From Jatrophihabitans sp. (lineage in GTDB: Bacteria > Actinomycetota > Actinomycetes > Mycobacteriales > Jatrophihabitantaceae): a DNA stretch of 64,000 nucleotides. Location: NCBI GenBank assembly GCA_036389035.1, contig DASVQQ010000025.1, positions 1 through 64,000 on the forward strand, read 5' to 3'. The notes beneath the pieces are model-generated. The model saw only the letters and a list, made by a program, of their open reading frames with translations, did not search any database and had not been told where the DNA came from. Positions 41,661-50,720 of the stretch are shown here, in pieces. Position numbers and translations under genes: made by a program. How positions within the stretch are numbered: the stretch's first letter is position 1; every line of letters begins with the position of its first letter.

Positions 41661-44249
41661 CTATCTCAGCCACTGGCGACGGTGCAAGATCTCGGCGGTG
41701 CGGGGCGGGAGGTCTTCTTCGACTTCGGCGTCGTGGTTGGCGAGGATGCGTTTGATGTAGGCGTCGGCTTCGGCGCGGTTGCCCTGAGCGTCGCAGGCCG
41801 CGACGAGGTCCAACAGGGGAACGTCTTCGCTGCTGCCTGCCTTCAGGGCGATATGGGCGGCGCTGGCCGCCAGCTCCGGTTCGCCTGCAGCGAGGTGGTG
41901 GGTGGCGACGATGTGTGCGACGTCGACGATCATTCCGGCGTAGATGTGGTCGAGGGCGTCGTCAGCGAGCCACCGATAACCCTCCGGTCGGCGCTCGGAG
42001 AACGGCACGCCGACGACCAGGTCAAGTGCGGCCCACAGGTCGGCGATGCCCTCGGCTCCTCGAGCGCTGCCGCGTAGCCGCAGCCGGCGGAACAGTTCGG
42101 CATCGACGAGGGCTTCCTCGAGGCGGTACGGGTTGGCAAGCCCCGCGCCGATGCCTTTTGGAAGGTGCTCCCGTCCGGTTCGCTGGTTGATGCCGAGCCA
42201 TTGGCGCACGATCGAAATGGACTGCCGCGCCTTGGTCTTGCTGGCGATGTTCGGGTCGTCGGGCCAGAGGGCGGTGCCGTAGGTCTCGACCGACACTCCG
42301 CTTGGACGGGTGGCGAGGTAGGCCACGATCTCGGTGTTCCACAGCAGCCGGGGGTTACGCTGCGGCAGCGACCCCTGAGCGGTCACGCTGACCGGTCCGA
42401 GCAGCCGCACCTTAGGCTGGGTGCAGGCTGGGTCGTGCCAGGCGGCCAGGTCACGATCCAGCTCGGGGTCGATGCTTTCGACTTGTGCCCTGGTGGCCTG
42501 GTCGACGTGCGGGACGAGCGCGTCCAGGTCCGCACGGGTGGTCGCGGTCTGATCAAGGTAGGTGTCCGGCGGCAGCGGAAGCAACGACTGTGGGACGGTT
42601 AGCACCGAACCGGCTTGGTCCCCAGCCGAGTGCATTGCGGGAATGTCTGCACTCTCTTGCTTGGTGCCGCGGCTGGCGTCGGGCACCGGAGCGGGGCGTG
42701 TAGTCGCCGCAGATACGGCCTGGGAGTGGCGCAGGTTGCCGGCGGCGTCGGAGTACTCATCCCACGGCTTGTCGCCTGCGGCGTCCGGGACGGGGTTGTC
42801 TTCAGTGGTGGCGGCGAGGGCGAGCATCTGCGCGAGCTGTGCCGCTTCGTCGGCCGGAATCTGCTGCGCGATCAGCTCGACGTCGAGCGTGGGGATGCGA
42901 AGCGTTCCGTGTTCGTCGATCCTCAGCTGCCATCGCGTTGCGTCGGCGTGGTGAGGATCATCGATCAGGACCAAGGCTGTCGCGGTCCGCGACGGGTGCG
43001 CCCGCAGGGTGGTGAGCAGCTGGTCGAGCCCTTCGGTGTCCTCTGCCGCGCTGGGAGCGATGAGGAGGACGTGCGGCACCCACGCGTCGCCGGCGATGTT
43101 GTGCAGCCGGCCGGCCAGCACGTCGATGCCTGCGTGGCGCAGCGCGTCGGTGGTGGAGGCAAGTTCGCCGTTCAGTGACGCAATCGCCTTGTCGAAGTCC
43201 TCGGTGTGGGTCAGCCGGCTCGGATTGATGTCGGCCATCTCCTTGCCGAAGCCGACGAGGGTTACCTGCAGCATCTCCGACCAGGCGTTGTGCGCGAGCT
43301 CTGCGGCGAGGAACCGTGCCAGGTTCAGGCACTTTTCCGAGTCTCCGGACAGCGACATGGCGCCGATCCGTTCCAGGTCGAGCAGCCAGTGCTCCCCCGC
43401 CGCGGTGTAACCGACCGATGCGAGAGCCGGGAACGGCGCGAAGTGATAGGCCCGCGCGGCCGGGTCATAGCCCAGCTCATCGCCGCGTCCGATCAACCAG
43501 CGGGTGCCGGTCTCGTCGACCACCCACGGCTCGGGGGCATCGGGCTGGGCACCGGTCAGCACCAGCTCTAATGTGTCGGCGGTCATCCGGACTGCGACGA
43601 CGTCCGGCAGGCGTCCGCTGTCAGTGGCCGCCAGCGAGTGGACCAGGCCGCGCAGCGCCGCGTTCAGCCAGGTCACGTCGGCCATCCCGGCCATGCCGGT
43701 GGACAGCAGCGCATGCTCGACGCGCTGCAGCTCCGGCGGTGTCGGGCTGATGGTCCGGCCGGGATGCCGCCACCGGAACTGACGCCGCCGATAGCGGAGA
43801 AGCGCGGCCAGTGAGACACCTGCCAGCAGGATTCCTCCGCCTGCGAACGCCTCCATCAGTGTCTGGGAGGAGCTGCTCGTGGAACGGCTGGCCGCTGGGC
43901 TGTCGTGCTGTTCGTGGCGGGATGCGGCAGGAGCCGAGGGCTGGGCTGGTGCTGGCGAGTGCCCGGCCGGGGCCTGCCGGTCCGGTATCGGCTCGGCAGG
44001 CATCTGTCGCCCGGGCGTATTCGGCGTCTGCTGGGTTGGCCTCGATGGTTTCGCCGGGTGGTTGGTGGGCGGCTGTGTGGTCAGCGTGGCGACTGGAACT
44101 TTGACGGTCCATCCGGGCTGGATCAGGTCGGGGTTCGTCAGATGCTGCCCGCCCGGCTGGGCCATGCCTTTGCTGGCCTCCCAAACTTGGTGCCAGTCCG
44201 CTACGCCGTGCGCCTCGGCGATACCTGACAGGGTGTCGCCCTCCTGCAC
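41661..44249 (-). CDS. LysM/BTAD regulator-like membrane protein, part after frameshift
   Basis: This 862-residue frame starts inside a LysM domain (VQEGDTLSGIAEAHG). After a Pro-rich stretch it has a membrane helix (LMEAFAGGGILLAGVSLAAL) and a long cytoplasmic region. The end is a BTAD-type bacterial transcriptional activator domain (PKVRLLGPVSVTAQG, EIVAYLATRPSGVSVET, SIVRQWLG, then TPR-like helices). Fusions of LysM, membrane helix and BTAD are common beside Tad loci of Actinomycetota. Here the N-terminal part is in the separate frame 44275-44985. The frames join if one C is removed from the run at 44301-44305. Confidence 0.75.
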   Translation of the reverse strand: MQEGDTLSGIAEAHGVADWHQVWEASKGMAQPGGQHLTNPDLIQPGWTVKVPVATLTTQPPTNHPAKPSRPTQQTPNTPGRQMPAEPIPDRQAPAGHSPAPAQPSAPAASRHEQHDSPAASRSTSSSSQTLMEAFAGGGILLAGVSLAALLRYRRRQFRWRHPGRTISPTPPELQRVEHALLSTGMAGMADVTWLNAALRGLVHSLAATDSGRLPDVVAVRMTADTLELVLTGAQPDAPEPWVVDETGTRWLIGRGDELGYDPAARAYHFAPFPALASVGYTAAGEHWLLDLERIGAMSLSGDSEKCLNLARFLAAELAHNAWSEMLQVTLVGFGKEMADINPSRLTHTEDFDKAIASLNGELASTTDALRHAGIDVLAGRLHNIAGDAWVPHVLLIAPSAAEDTEGLDQLLTTLRAHPSRTATALVLIDDPHHADATRWQLRIDEHGTLRIPTLDVELIAQQIPADEAAQLAQMLALAATTEDNPVPDAAGDKPWDEYSDAAGNLRHSQAVSAATTRPAPVPDASRGTKQESADIPAMHSAGDQAGSVLTVPQSLLPLPPDTYLDQTATTRADLDALVPHVDQATRAQVESIDPELDRDLAAWHDPACTQPKVRLLGPVSVTAQGSLPQRNPRLLWNTEIVAYLATRPSGVSVETYGTALWPDDPNIASKTKARQSISIVRQWLGINQRTGREHLPKGIGAGLANPYRLEEALVDAELFRRLRLRGSARGAEGIADLWAALDLVVGVPFSERRPEGYRWLADDALDHIYAGMIVDVAHIVATHHLAAGEPELAASAAHIALKAGSSEDVPLLDLVAACDAQGNRAEADAYIKRILANHDAEVEEDLPPRTAEILHRRQWLR

Positions 44250-44274
44250 GGTGACATCCTCGACCTCGCTACCG

Positions 44275-44985
44275 TCAGCGGTCGGTGCCGCCGCCGACGC
44301 GGGGGAGCAGGAGCGTCCAGCCGGGCTTGAGCAGTCCCGGGTTGGTCATCACTTCACCATCGGGTTGGGTGCGGCCGCGGTTGAGGTCCCAGATCTGTTG
44401 CCAGTGCTCGCCGCCGCCGAGACGGGCCTCGGCGATGTCCCAGTAGGTGTCCGGCCCGCGACCGTCAGCGGGAACGACGTAGCTGACGGTCCGAGGCTGC
44501 GCGGTCCCGGTCTGGGAGCTGCTCTGCGTGCTGGCCTGCTGCGGTGTGTTCGCAGTCGGGGGAGCGGCGGCCTGGCCGTGGGCGTGTGCCGACGCTACCG
44601 CCGCCGCTGTATGGACGGGTGGGGCGGCCATCGCTTGCGCGGGGCTGGTCAGCGCTGCGGTGGCGGTGCCGAGCAGCAGCGCAGCGCTGACGAGGGTGTG
44701 GGCGAGGTGCTGGGACGGCCGCGGCACGAGTGGGATGCGGGTCGGGGTCGGCACATGCCTGACCGCGGCGCCGATCTCGACGAGCACCGAGACCGCGAAC
44801 TGCGCCCAAGCCGCCCACACGATGACGGCGAGCAGGTCGATGAGGACCGTGTCGGTCAGGTCACCGACCTTCAGATCTGCCCAGCCATGCACCGGGTTGC
44901 CGATGGTGGCTGCCATCGCGATCGGGATGCCGATGACCAGGACCGCTAGAACCAGGGTGGCGCCGAGCGCCCTCAGGCGACGCAT
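44275..44985 (-). CDS. LysM membrane protein, N-terminal part before frameshift
   Basis: The 236-residue frame has membrane helices (LGATLVLAVLVIGIPIAMAA, then LLAVIVWAAWAQFAVSVLVE and a third near residue 95), a linker, and a LysM domain at the end (YWDIAEARLGGGEHWQQIWD, ending GLLKPGWTLLLP). It then runs into a stop 12 codons after the expected junction. In related proteins this part continues directly into a second LysM domain, which here lies in the next frame. The whole protein would be about 1100 residues. It is the second split gene of the transfer region. Confidence 0.7.
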   Translation of the reverse strand: MRRLRALGATLVLAVLVIGIPIAMAATIGNPVHGWADLKVGDLTDTVLIDLLAVIVWAAWAQFAVSVLVEIGAAVRHVPTPTRIPLVPRPSQHLAHTLVSAALLLGTATAALTSPAQAMAAPPVHTAAAVASAHAHGQAAAPPTANTPQQASTQSSSQTGTAQPRTVSYVVPADGRGPDTYWDIAEARLGGGEHWQQIWDLNRGRTQPDGEVMTNPGLLKPGWTLLLPRVGGGTDR

Positions 44986-45458
44986 CAGGAGCCTCCGGTG
45001 GTGCCATGCAGGGCGGTCGCTGCCGCGGTGGCCCTGCCTTTGATCGGCCCGACCCCGAACGCCGACAGGATCGTGGTGTCCTTGTGCACGACAACGGTGA
45101 CCGACACGCTGGCGCCGTCGACGTTAACTGTGCCGGTCACTCCCGCTGTATCAAGAACCCGGTTGGCCGCTGCCTGCGCGGCCGCCGGCGACGCGGTCAG
45201 CCCGGTCGGGCTTCCCCGCAGAGACTCAGGCGACAGCGCGTCCGCGCCGGCCCGCGCCGCCTGCTGAGCCACGTCGGCGGCCTGCTCCCGTGCGGCGAGG
45301 GCGTTGCCACCGTCGATGACCAGACCAGCCATGGCTAGCAGCCCGACGGTGATCACCACGACGTACAGGGACACGAACCCGGCCTCGGCTTGCCCGCGCA
45401 AATGAGCCCGCCTTCCGCGCACCACCGGGGGGAGGCGGGTGAAGGGTCGCCAGATCAT
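44985..45458 (-). CDS. TadE/TadG-like pseudopilin
   Basis: The 157-residue protein starts with a basic segment followed by GQAEAGFVSLYVVVITVGLL, the TadE/TadG pattern with a hydrophobic helix right after a charged, Gly-rich site. DGGNALAAREQAADVAQQAA follows, typical of the putative Flp pilus-assembly TadE/G-like family. The rest is a small extracytoplasmic domain. It is one of three pseudopilin-like genes in a row; each start overlaps the previous stop. Pseudopilins are thought to prime or shape the Tad fibre. Confidence 0.8.
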   Translation of the reverse strand: MIWRPFTRLPPVVRGRRAHLRGQAEAGFVSLYVVVITVGLLAMAGLVIDGGNALAAREQAADVAQQAARAGADALSPESLRGSPTGLTASPAAAQAAANRVLDTAGVTGTVNVDGASVSVTVVVHKDTTILSAFGVGPIKGRATAAATALHGTTGGS

Positions 45459-45916
45459 CCCCCGCCTCCGAACTGCCGGTACTGCTCCAGCGGCACGGTG
45501 GCCGATGCGGTCAACGTCTTGCGCCCGGGAAAGCCGACCACGGTCAGGTCGGACAGGTTTGTGACGCAGCTGATGGTCACCTCAACCTGGCCCCCGGCGT
45601 AGAACTGTGAGGTGTCGACCGTCGGCGGCGAGGGGGATTCGCAGCTGATCCCGGCCTGCGCCAGGTTTGCGGTCGCTTCTTGCTGTGCCGCGGTCTGCGC
45701 TTCTCCGGGTGTGTTGGCCAGCGATGCCGCCCGCGCGGCCGCGGCTGCGGCGTGCTGTACTTCCTGCCGGCCGTGGGTGACCCGGCCGAAGCCGACCACG
45801 AGCAGGACGAAGGCGAGCAGGAACGGTGTGATGAGAACCAGTTCCAGGGTGCTGAACCCGTCGTCGCCGGTCATCCGGGCGGCGCCTGCGCGGACACGTC
45901 GCAGCATCCTCTTCAC
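45455..45916 (-). CDS. TadE-like pseudopilin
   Basis: The 153-residue protein shows DDGFSTLELVLITPFLLAFV, a classic TadE start with a Gly-Phe prepilin-type site and an E in the fifth position of the helix region. A soluble domain follows that contains two Cys residues which could form a disulphide. Both ends overlap the neighbouring genes by four bases. It should be inserted in the membrane and assembled with the Flp-type pilin. Confidence 0.82.
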   Translation of the reverse strand: MKRMLRRVRAGAARMTGDDGFSTLELVLITPFLLAFVLLVVGFGRVTHGRQEVQHAAAAAARAASLANTPGEAQTAAQQEATANLAQAGISCESPSPPTVDTSQFYAGGQVEVTISCVTNLSDLTVVGFPGRKTLTASATVPLEQYRQFGGGG

Positions 45917-46353
45917 CGGCCGGTTCCGAACGTCTCGACCGGGCCGGTGGCCTGCTCGGTGACTGAGAACGACCCGAACGGCACCACCGAGGCGACTTCG
46001 GCGTGGCAGACCATGACCACCGTGACGGCGCTGCGTTGCGCATCGCAGTTGCGGGCCGCCAGCAGCTTGGGTGCGACGTCGGTCAGGTACTGCTCGGCTG
46101 CGGTCTTGCCTTGTGCGGCGGAGGCTTGGTAGCCGCGCGCCACCCGCAGACCGTCCCGGGCGGCGGCCTCGGTGACGTTGCGGGCGTGGTACAGCATCAC
46201 GTACTGCACGACGATCATCGTCAGACTGACCACCAGCGGGATGACGATGACGGCCTCGACTGTCGAGAACCCACTGTCCCGATCACGGCAAACGCCTCCG
46301 ATCACCCGCCGCCATCGGCTACGTCGTGCGTGACACGTCCACTGAAGGTTCAT
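45913..46353 (-). CDS. TadE-like pseudopilin
   Basis: The 146-residue protein has a basic leader and the site DSGFSTVEAVIVIPLVVSLT, matching TadE proteins, followed by an Ala-rich helix (RNVTEAAARDGLRVARGYQA) and a small extracytoplasmic domain. It follows the pilin gene by 16 bases. The start MNLQWTCHARRSRWRR has Cys and many basic residues, and a later start is possible. Three TadE-like genes in one operon probably include the counterparts of TadE, TadF and TadG. Confidence 0.78.
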   Translation of the reverse strand: MNLQWTCHARRSRWRRVIGGVCRDRDSGFSTVEAVIVIPLVVSLTMIVVQYVMLYHARNVTEAAARDGLRVARGYQASAAQGKTAAEQYLTDVAPKLLAARNCDAQRSAVTVVMVCHAEVASVVPFGSFSVTEQATGPVETFGTGR

Positions 46354-46369
46354 GGGGTTCGGGAGTCGC

Positions 46370-46567
46370 CTACTGGACGTTGACGCTGTTCGCGCCGTCC
46401 TTGGCCTTGTTCATCAGGATCGTGGCCACCACGATCGCTGCGACGATCACGACGCCGGCGATGGCCACCCATTCCAGGGTGGAGAAGCCTGCGTCGTCGC
46501 CGGACTCCGCGCGGATCCTGCCGATCCGCTCGGCGGCCCAGGCGCCAAGCAGCTGCAGCTCTATCAA
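46370..46567 (-). CDS. Flp/Tad-type major pilin
   Basis: The 65-residue protein has a short leader, then DDAGFSTLEWVAIAGVVIVA and a hydrophobic helix ending in a short polar tail, as in small Flp pilins of Actinomycetota. The Gly-Phe after the acidic pair is the likely prepilin-peptidase site and Glu the conserved fifth residue. I set the start at TTG 46567 because AGGAAGGA lies six bases upstream. The longer frame to 46864 overlaps the TadC gene and does not look coding. No prepilin peptidase gene is visible in the window, so a host enzyme would be needed. Confidence 0.75.
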   Translation of the reverse strand: MIELQLLGAWAAERIGRIRAESGDDAGFSTLEWVAIAGVVIVAAIVVATILMNKAKDGANSVNVQ

Positions 46568-46619
46568 GGTGATTCCTTCCTCAGGGGTGAGGTACTTCGT
46601 GGGTGAGGGTGGTAGGGAG

Positions 46620-47519
46620 CTAGAAGTTGATGTTGACGAATGCGGGGTAGCCCACGAAGACCATGAATCCGACGGCGATGAGCATGTGTGCCAACCGCAT
46701 CGACTGGTTGCGCTCCTCGGCGTTGCCTTCCTCATCGGCCAGTCGCGCCCGGCGCATGGACGCGGCGCGTGCGGTGAGGGTGGTCCGGACCTGGGCGCCG
46801 TCGTCGGCGACGAGTTTGATGAGCGCGCCGAGCTCACGTAGGTCCGGCACGGCGATGCGCTCACCGAGCTGGCCGAGGGCGTCCCACTCGTTCTGCCCGG
46901 ACAGCCGCGCTCGGAAGAGGGTGTCGCGGATCAGCATCATCGGCCAACCCCCACCACGCTGCGCCGCCTCCGGCAGCGCGGCTGCGGCGGCCGCGTGCCC
47001 GGCCATCTTCAGCGACACCAGGTCGAGGAAGATCGACAGCTGCTCAGTGAACTCGGCCCGCCGCTTCGTGGCCTCCTTCCGGATGTCGAGGTCCGGCGCC
47101 ACGAAGAGCGCGACGGCGACGATCATGGCTACCGCCAGGGGTGCCCCGGTCGGCAGGCCCACGCCGGCGAGGTACCGCAACGTCGCCAACGCCACCAGCC
47201 CGATCAGGAACCCGCTGACCGACGCGATGACCTTGCGGCCCATCAGGGTCTCGAAGGACTGGCCGGTGAGCGCCAGATCGTGGCGCAGGCTCGTGTATCT
47301 GATTCCGCGTTTGGCCAGCTCCGCGCTGGCCCAGGCGCCGATCCGGCCCTGGGTGTCCGACGCGGTCGGCGACGAGGCCACCGCCGTGTCCGAGGCGCGG
47401 TAGTGGGCGTAGAACTGGCCGAGTTCGACGATGGCGCTGCGCTTGGGCGGCACGATCTTGAGGATCAGCGAGAACAGCATCGCTCCCAGCGCGGCGCCGA
47501 CGACCGCCATTCCGATCAC
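46620..47519 (-). CDS. tadC: TadC-like type II/IV pilus platform protein
   Basis: The 299-residue protein belongs to the T2SSF/GspF-type platform family. It has an N-terminal helix, a cytoplasmic domain with ELAKRGIRYTSLRHDLALTG, a pair of helices near residues 97-140, a second cytoplasmic domain (FTEQLSIFLDLVSLKMAGHA) and a C-terminal helix (HMLIAVGFMVFVGYPAFVNI). Together with the TadB-like protein it forms the inner-membrane base on which the CpaF ATPase assembles the pilus. The start overlaps the TadB-like gene by four bases. Confidence 0.85.
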   Translation of the reverse strand: MIGMAVVGAALGAMLFSLILKIVPPKRSAIVELGQFYAHYRASDTAVASSPTASDTQGRIGAWASAELAKRGIRYTSLRHDLALTGQSFETLMGRKVIASVSGFLIGLVALATLRYLAGVGLPTGAPLAVAMIVAVALFVAPDLDIRKEATKRRAEFTEQLSIFLDLVSLKMAGHAAAAAALPEAAQRGGGWPMMLIRDTLFRARLSGQNEWDALGQLGERIAVPDLRELGALIKLVADDGAQVRTTLTARAASMRRARLADEEGNAEERNQSMRLAHMLIAVGFMVFVGYPAFVNINF

Positions 47520-48481
47520 CGGGCACCGGCCCGCGGAGTGCCCGCCATCGCCGCCGGCTCCGGACCGGTGGTCAGCGCCGTGATGAGCCGCTGCTCCATC
47601 GGATCGACCTGCTGCCCGGCGCGCGGCAGGAACGGCGTTGCGGGCTTGGCCGACGCCAACTTGCGGATCCAGGCGAAGGACGTCGCGAACAGACCCATGA
47701 CGACGGCGAGGACGACCTGGCCGGCCACCGACCGGTAGGGGGCGGTGTAGGTGTGGGAGAACAGCACCAAGAACGTCGCGACCGCCAGCACGATGCCGAG
47801 CATCAGCTGCACCGCGCGACGGTCACCGGCCCGGCTGGCGGTGATCTTGCGGCGCAGGTCCAGCTCTTCCCGGCCCGCGACGGCGAGGTTGGTGAGCACG
47901 CCGACCAGGCCGTCGCCACGGGTGCGGACGTTCATCTGCAGCGCGGCGATGATCAGGTCGGCCGAGTGGTTCAGCTGCTCAGCGAGATCCTGCAACGCCT
48001 GGTCCAGCGGCACCTTCGACCGAAGCTGCCCGGTAAGCCGCAGCAGCGCAGGGCGGATCGCGGGTGCTGCGTTCTGCGCGGTCGCCGGGATTGCCTGCTC
48101 CAACCCGGCGTGGCCGGTCGTGGTGTCACGCAGCGCTTCACACCAGGTCACCACCGCCTCCAGGCGCACGATCTGCTGCTGCTCTTCTTTCGAGCCGCCC
48201 ATCAGGGCCGGCCAGAACGCCACCAGCCCGCCGAGGCCCACCGCGGCAACCGGCCATCGGGTCACCACAAAGATCAGCACCGCGAGCAGCAGGCCAGCGG
48301 CCAGGCGCAGCATCAACAGCGGCGACCGCGGCCGTTGCAGCAGCGCCTGAAGCCGGTTCGGCGGCCGGGTCGGGTCCGGCACCGTTCCGCGCACCGCGAC
48401 AACGAGCAGCAGCACCGAAGCCCCGATCCCGCCGCAGATCAGCGCCGCGAACAGCACGTTCAGCCCGGGCACGTTCACCAC
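47516..48481 (-). CDS. tadB: TadB-like pilus platform protein
   Basis: The 321-residue protein is the second GspF-type platform subunit. It has helices near the N-terminus (LNVLFAALICGGIGASVLLL) and at residues 55-95, a cytoplasmic domain with VTWCEALRDTTTGHAGLEQA and QDLAEQLNHSADLIIAALQM, and two C-terminal helices. The LEQAIPATAQ and SADLIIAALQM blocks are typical of TadB. It lies directly behind the CpaF ATPase gene with a seven-base overlap. Confidence 0.85.
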   Translation of the reverse strand: MVNVPGLNVLFAALICGGIGASVLLLVVAVRGTVPDPTRPPNRLQALLQRPRSPLLMLRLAAGLLLAVLIFVVTRWPVAAVGLGGLVAFWPALMGGSKEEQQQIVRLEAVVTWCEALRDTTTGHAGLEQAIPATAQNAAPAIRPALLRLTGQLRSKVPLDQALQDLAEQLNHSADLIIAALQMNVRTRGDGLVGVLTNLAVAGREELDLRRKITASRAGDRRAVQLMLGIVLAVATFLVLFSHTYTAPYRSVAGQVVLAVVMGLFATSFAWIRKLASAKPATPFLPRAGQQVDPMEQRLITALTTGPEPAAMAGTPRAGAR

Positions 48482-49860
48482 CCGCCCTGCTGGTTCGCCG
48501 CCGCCCAGGACGGCATTCCGTCGGTGTAGCCGGCCCGGGCCAGCTTCGGCATCCGCCCGATCGCGACCTCCGGGTTGCGAACCGCGCGGCCGTCCTGCGG
48601 GGAGGGGACAAAGATGTCGGACCGCCCGACTCGGCCGTTCATCACACCGCTGACCTCGACGATCTCGGTCACGGTGCGGCGCAGCCCCAGCTTCGGGTTC
48701 TTTTCCACGAACACCACGAAGTCGATCGCCCCGGCCATCAGTGAATGGGCGACCTCGAAGGAGGGCATCGCGTTCTGCACAGCGTAGGTCGCGATCCTGT
48801 TGAACACCTCGGACGCGTCGCGGGCGTGGATGGTCGACAGTGACCCGTCATTGCCCTGCGCCATCGCCGACAACATTTCGACGACCTCCGGTCCGAGCAC
48901 CTCTCCGACGATCACGCGGGAGGGATTCATCCGCCGCGACCGGCGCACCAACGTGGCGATGTCCAGCCCGCCCCGGCCTTCAGCATCGGACAGCACCTCC
49001 TCCATCTCACGCACGTCGAAGTGCAGCTCCGGATGACGCCCCAGGCCCAGCTCCAGCGCCTTCTCGATGGTGATCAGCCGCTCCAGCGGGTCGATGCAGT
49101 TGATCAACGCCCGGAGCAGCGTGGTCTTGCCCGCGTCGGTGGCCCCGCCGACCACGATGTTGCAGCGGGCCCGGACTGCCGCGTGCAGGAAGTCGGCCAC
49201 CTGCTCATCGACCGTGCCCAGGCTGACCAGATCCGGCAGCCGCTCGCCGCCCGCCTTGCTCGCGGCCTCAGCCAAATCCGGGCGCAGAAACATCTGCGGA
49301 TAGCGGTTGCGCCGGATGCTCACCGACGGTGTCTCAGTGGCCGACATCACCGCCGACAGCCGCGACCCGTCCTGCAACCGCACGTCCAGCTCCGGAGCCG
49401 CGGGGCTGAACGGCCGGGCATTCATCCCCGCGTAGGACCCCAGGTTCTGCACGATGCTGATCAGGTCCTCGTCCGTGGCCGCGACCGGCCGCCACAGCTC
49501 CTTGACCCCACCGGCGTAGGTGACCCAGGTCTGCTCGCAGCCGTTGATGTCGATGTTCTCGACCAGCTCGTTGTCCAGCAGCTCCTGCAACTCCCCCGCG
49601 CCGTAGATCGCGCTGAAGATCGCCGCCCGCAGCCGCGTCTCGAACGCCGGATCGACCGGCAGCTCCTCACGACGGGCGAGCAGGTCCTGCAGATGCTGGG
49701 ACACCACCCGGCGGATGATGCTCTGCGCCTGCTGCTGCTCATCCGCCGAAGTGCGCACCGGCCGCCCGGACGCCTGCAGCTCGCGCCGATCCGCGAGCTG
49801 CGCGTCCGCGACCTGGCCCTGCAGCTTGCGGATCAGCGTGTAATCCAGCAGATCGCTCAC
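48475..49860 (-). CDS. CpaF/TadA pilus assembly ATPase
   Basis: The 461-residue protein is a VirB11-like secretion ATPase of the CpaF/TadA type: IVVGGATDAGKTTLLRALI (Walker A), the Asp/His boxes near ITIEKALELG and HFDVREME, then MNPSRVIVGEVLGPEVVEML (Walker B) and GNDGSLSTIHARDASEVFN. It drives assembly of the Flp-type pilus. The start at GTG 49860 overlaps the CpaE-like stop as GTGA. An in-frame extension to 49962 lies inside that gene and has no domain. Note that the T4SS operon has no VirB11 of its own, so this enzyme might also serve it. Confidence 0.92.
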   Translation of the reverse strand: MSDLLDYTLIRKLQGQVADAQLADRRELQASGRPVRTSADEQQQAQSIIRRVVSQHLQDLLARREELPVDPAFETRLRAAIFSAIYGAGELQELLDNELVENIDINGCEQTWVTYAGGVKELWRPVAATDEDLISIVQNLGSYAGMNARPFSPAAPELDVRLQDGSRLSAVMSATETPSVSIRRNRYPQMFLRPDLAEAASKAGGERLPDLVSLGTVDEQVADFLHAAVRARCNIVVGGATDAGKTTLLRALINCIDPLERLITIEKALELGLGRHPELHFDVREMEEVLSDAEGRGGLDIATLVRRSRRMNPSRVIVGEVLGPEVVEMLSAMAQGNDGSLSTIHARDASEVFNRIATYAVQNAMPSFEVAHSLMAGAIDFVVFVEKNPKLGLRRTVTEIVEVSGVMNGRVGRSDIFVPSPQDGRAVRNPEVAIGRMPKLARAGYTDGMPSWAAANQQGGW

Positions 49861-50720
49861 TGCGACCACCCGCCCACGTCCATCCACGGCGCCCCACGAG
49901 TGGCCGGCGCGTCGAGAGCCTGCGACGGCGGACCTTGACCAGTGGCGGGATCGGTCGGCCACCAGGCCAGCAGCGTCCGGGTGAGCTCGCGCGCCGACGC
50001 AAGCAGGTCGCCACCGAGAAGCTTCTTCGTCAGCTGCCCGTCCCTCAATGCCTGCACGCTGCGCTCGTCCTCAGCGATCCAACCGGCCACCGGGATCGTC
50101 GACGTCGACGCCTCAGCCGCCAGGAGCTCCTTCACGTCGCGGAGTCGGGCCGAGTGCTGCCGAGCCGGGCAGATGATCGCTACCGCCAGGGGCGACCGGC
50201 CGTGGGTGCCCTGACCGAGGCGGACGGCGAGCGCGCCGGCCCGCTCCCGCAGGTGGTAGAGCTCTTCCGGAGTGCACCGGGCAATGAGCAGCACGATCCT
50301 CGACGCCGCGGCGACCGGCCCGGCCGAGCTGTCCTCCTGCAACCGCCCGAGATCGGCGATCACCGCACCGGGCCAATGGTCCACCGCCGCGGCGACCGCC
50401 GGCCACTGGCGGGCGATCAGCGCGAAGTCCTCGGTCCGCATGTCGGTGGCCGGAATGACCGGCACCCCCAGGCTCGTCTGATGCGCATAGCTGAGCAGCG
50501 ATGCCGGCAGGTTCCCGCTCCGCCCGTCGACTGCTAACCCCCGCAGCCCGGATTGCGGCGGGAGCAGCTGCCCCTCCGGTGTCCGCAGCCGCAGCGCCGC
50601 GTCACCGCCGGACGGGTCGGCCTCCAGCAGCACCCGCTCCCCCGGCCACACCATCCCCAGAACCGTCGCCGTCCAGGACACGCCGGGCGAGCCTTTGTCC
50701 GCGCACACCGTGATGATCAC
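49857..50720 (-). CDS. CpaE/MinD-like ATPase of the Tad operon
   Basis: The 287-residue protein begins MIITVCADKGSPGVSWTATV, a ParA/MinD-type nucleotide-binding loop with the Lys-Gly-Ser-Pro-Gly variant common in actinobacterial CpaE-like proteins. It continues with VLLEADPSGGDAALRL, VIADLGRLQED and IVLLIARCTPEELYHL. CpaE-like proteins localise the Tad apparatus in the cell. Start and stop overlap the neighbouring genes by four bases each. The C-terminal 40 residues are Pro- and Ala-rich. Confidence 0.8.
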   Translation of the reverse strand: MIITVCADKGSPGVSWTATVLGMVWPGERVLLEADPSGGDAALRLRTPEGQLLPPQSGLRGLAVDGRSGNLPASLLSYAHQTSLGVPVIPATDMRTEDFALIARQWPAVAAAVDHWPGAVIADLGRLQEDSSAGPVAAASRIVLLIARCTPEELYHLRERAGALAVRLGQGTHGRSPLAVAIICPARQHSARLRDVKELLAAEASTSTIPVAGWIAEDERSVQALRDGQLTKKLLGGDLLASARELTRTLLAWWPTDPATGQGPPSQALDAPATRGAPWMDVGGWSQ

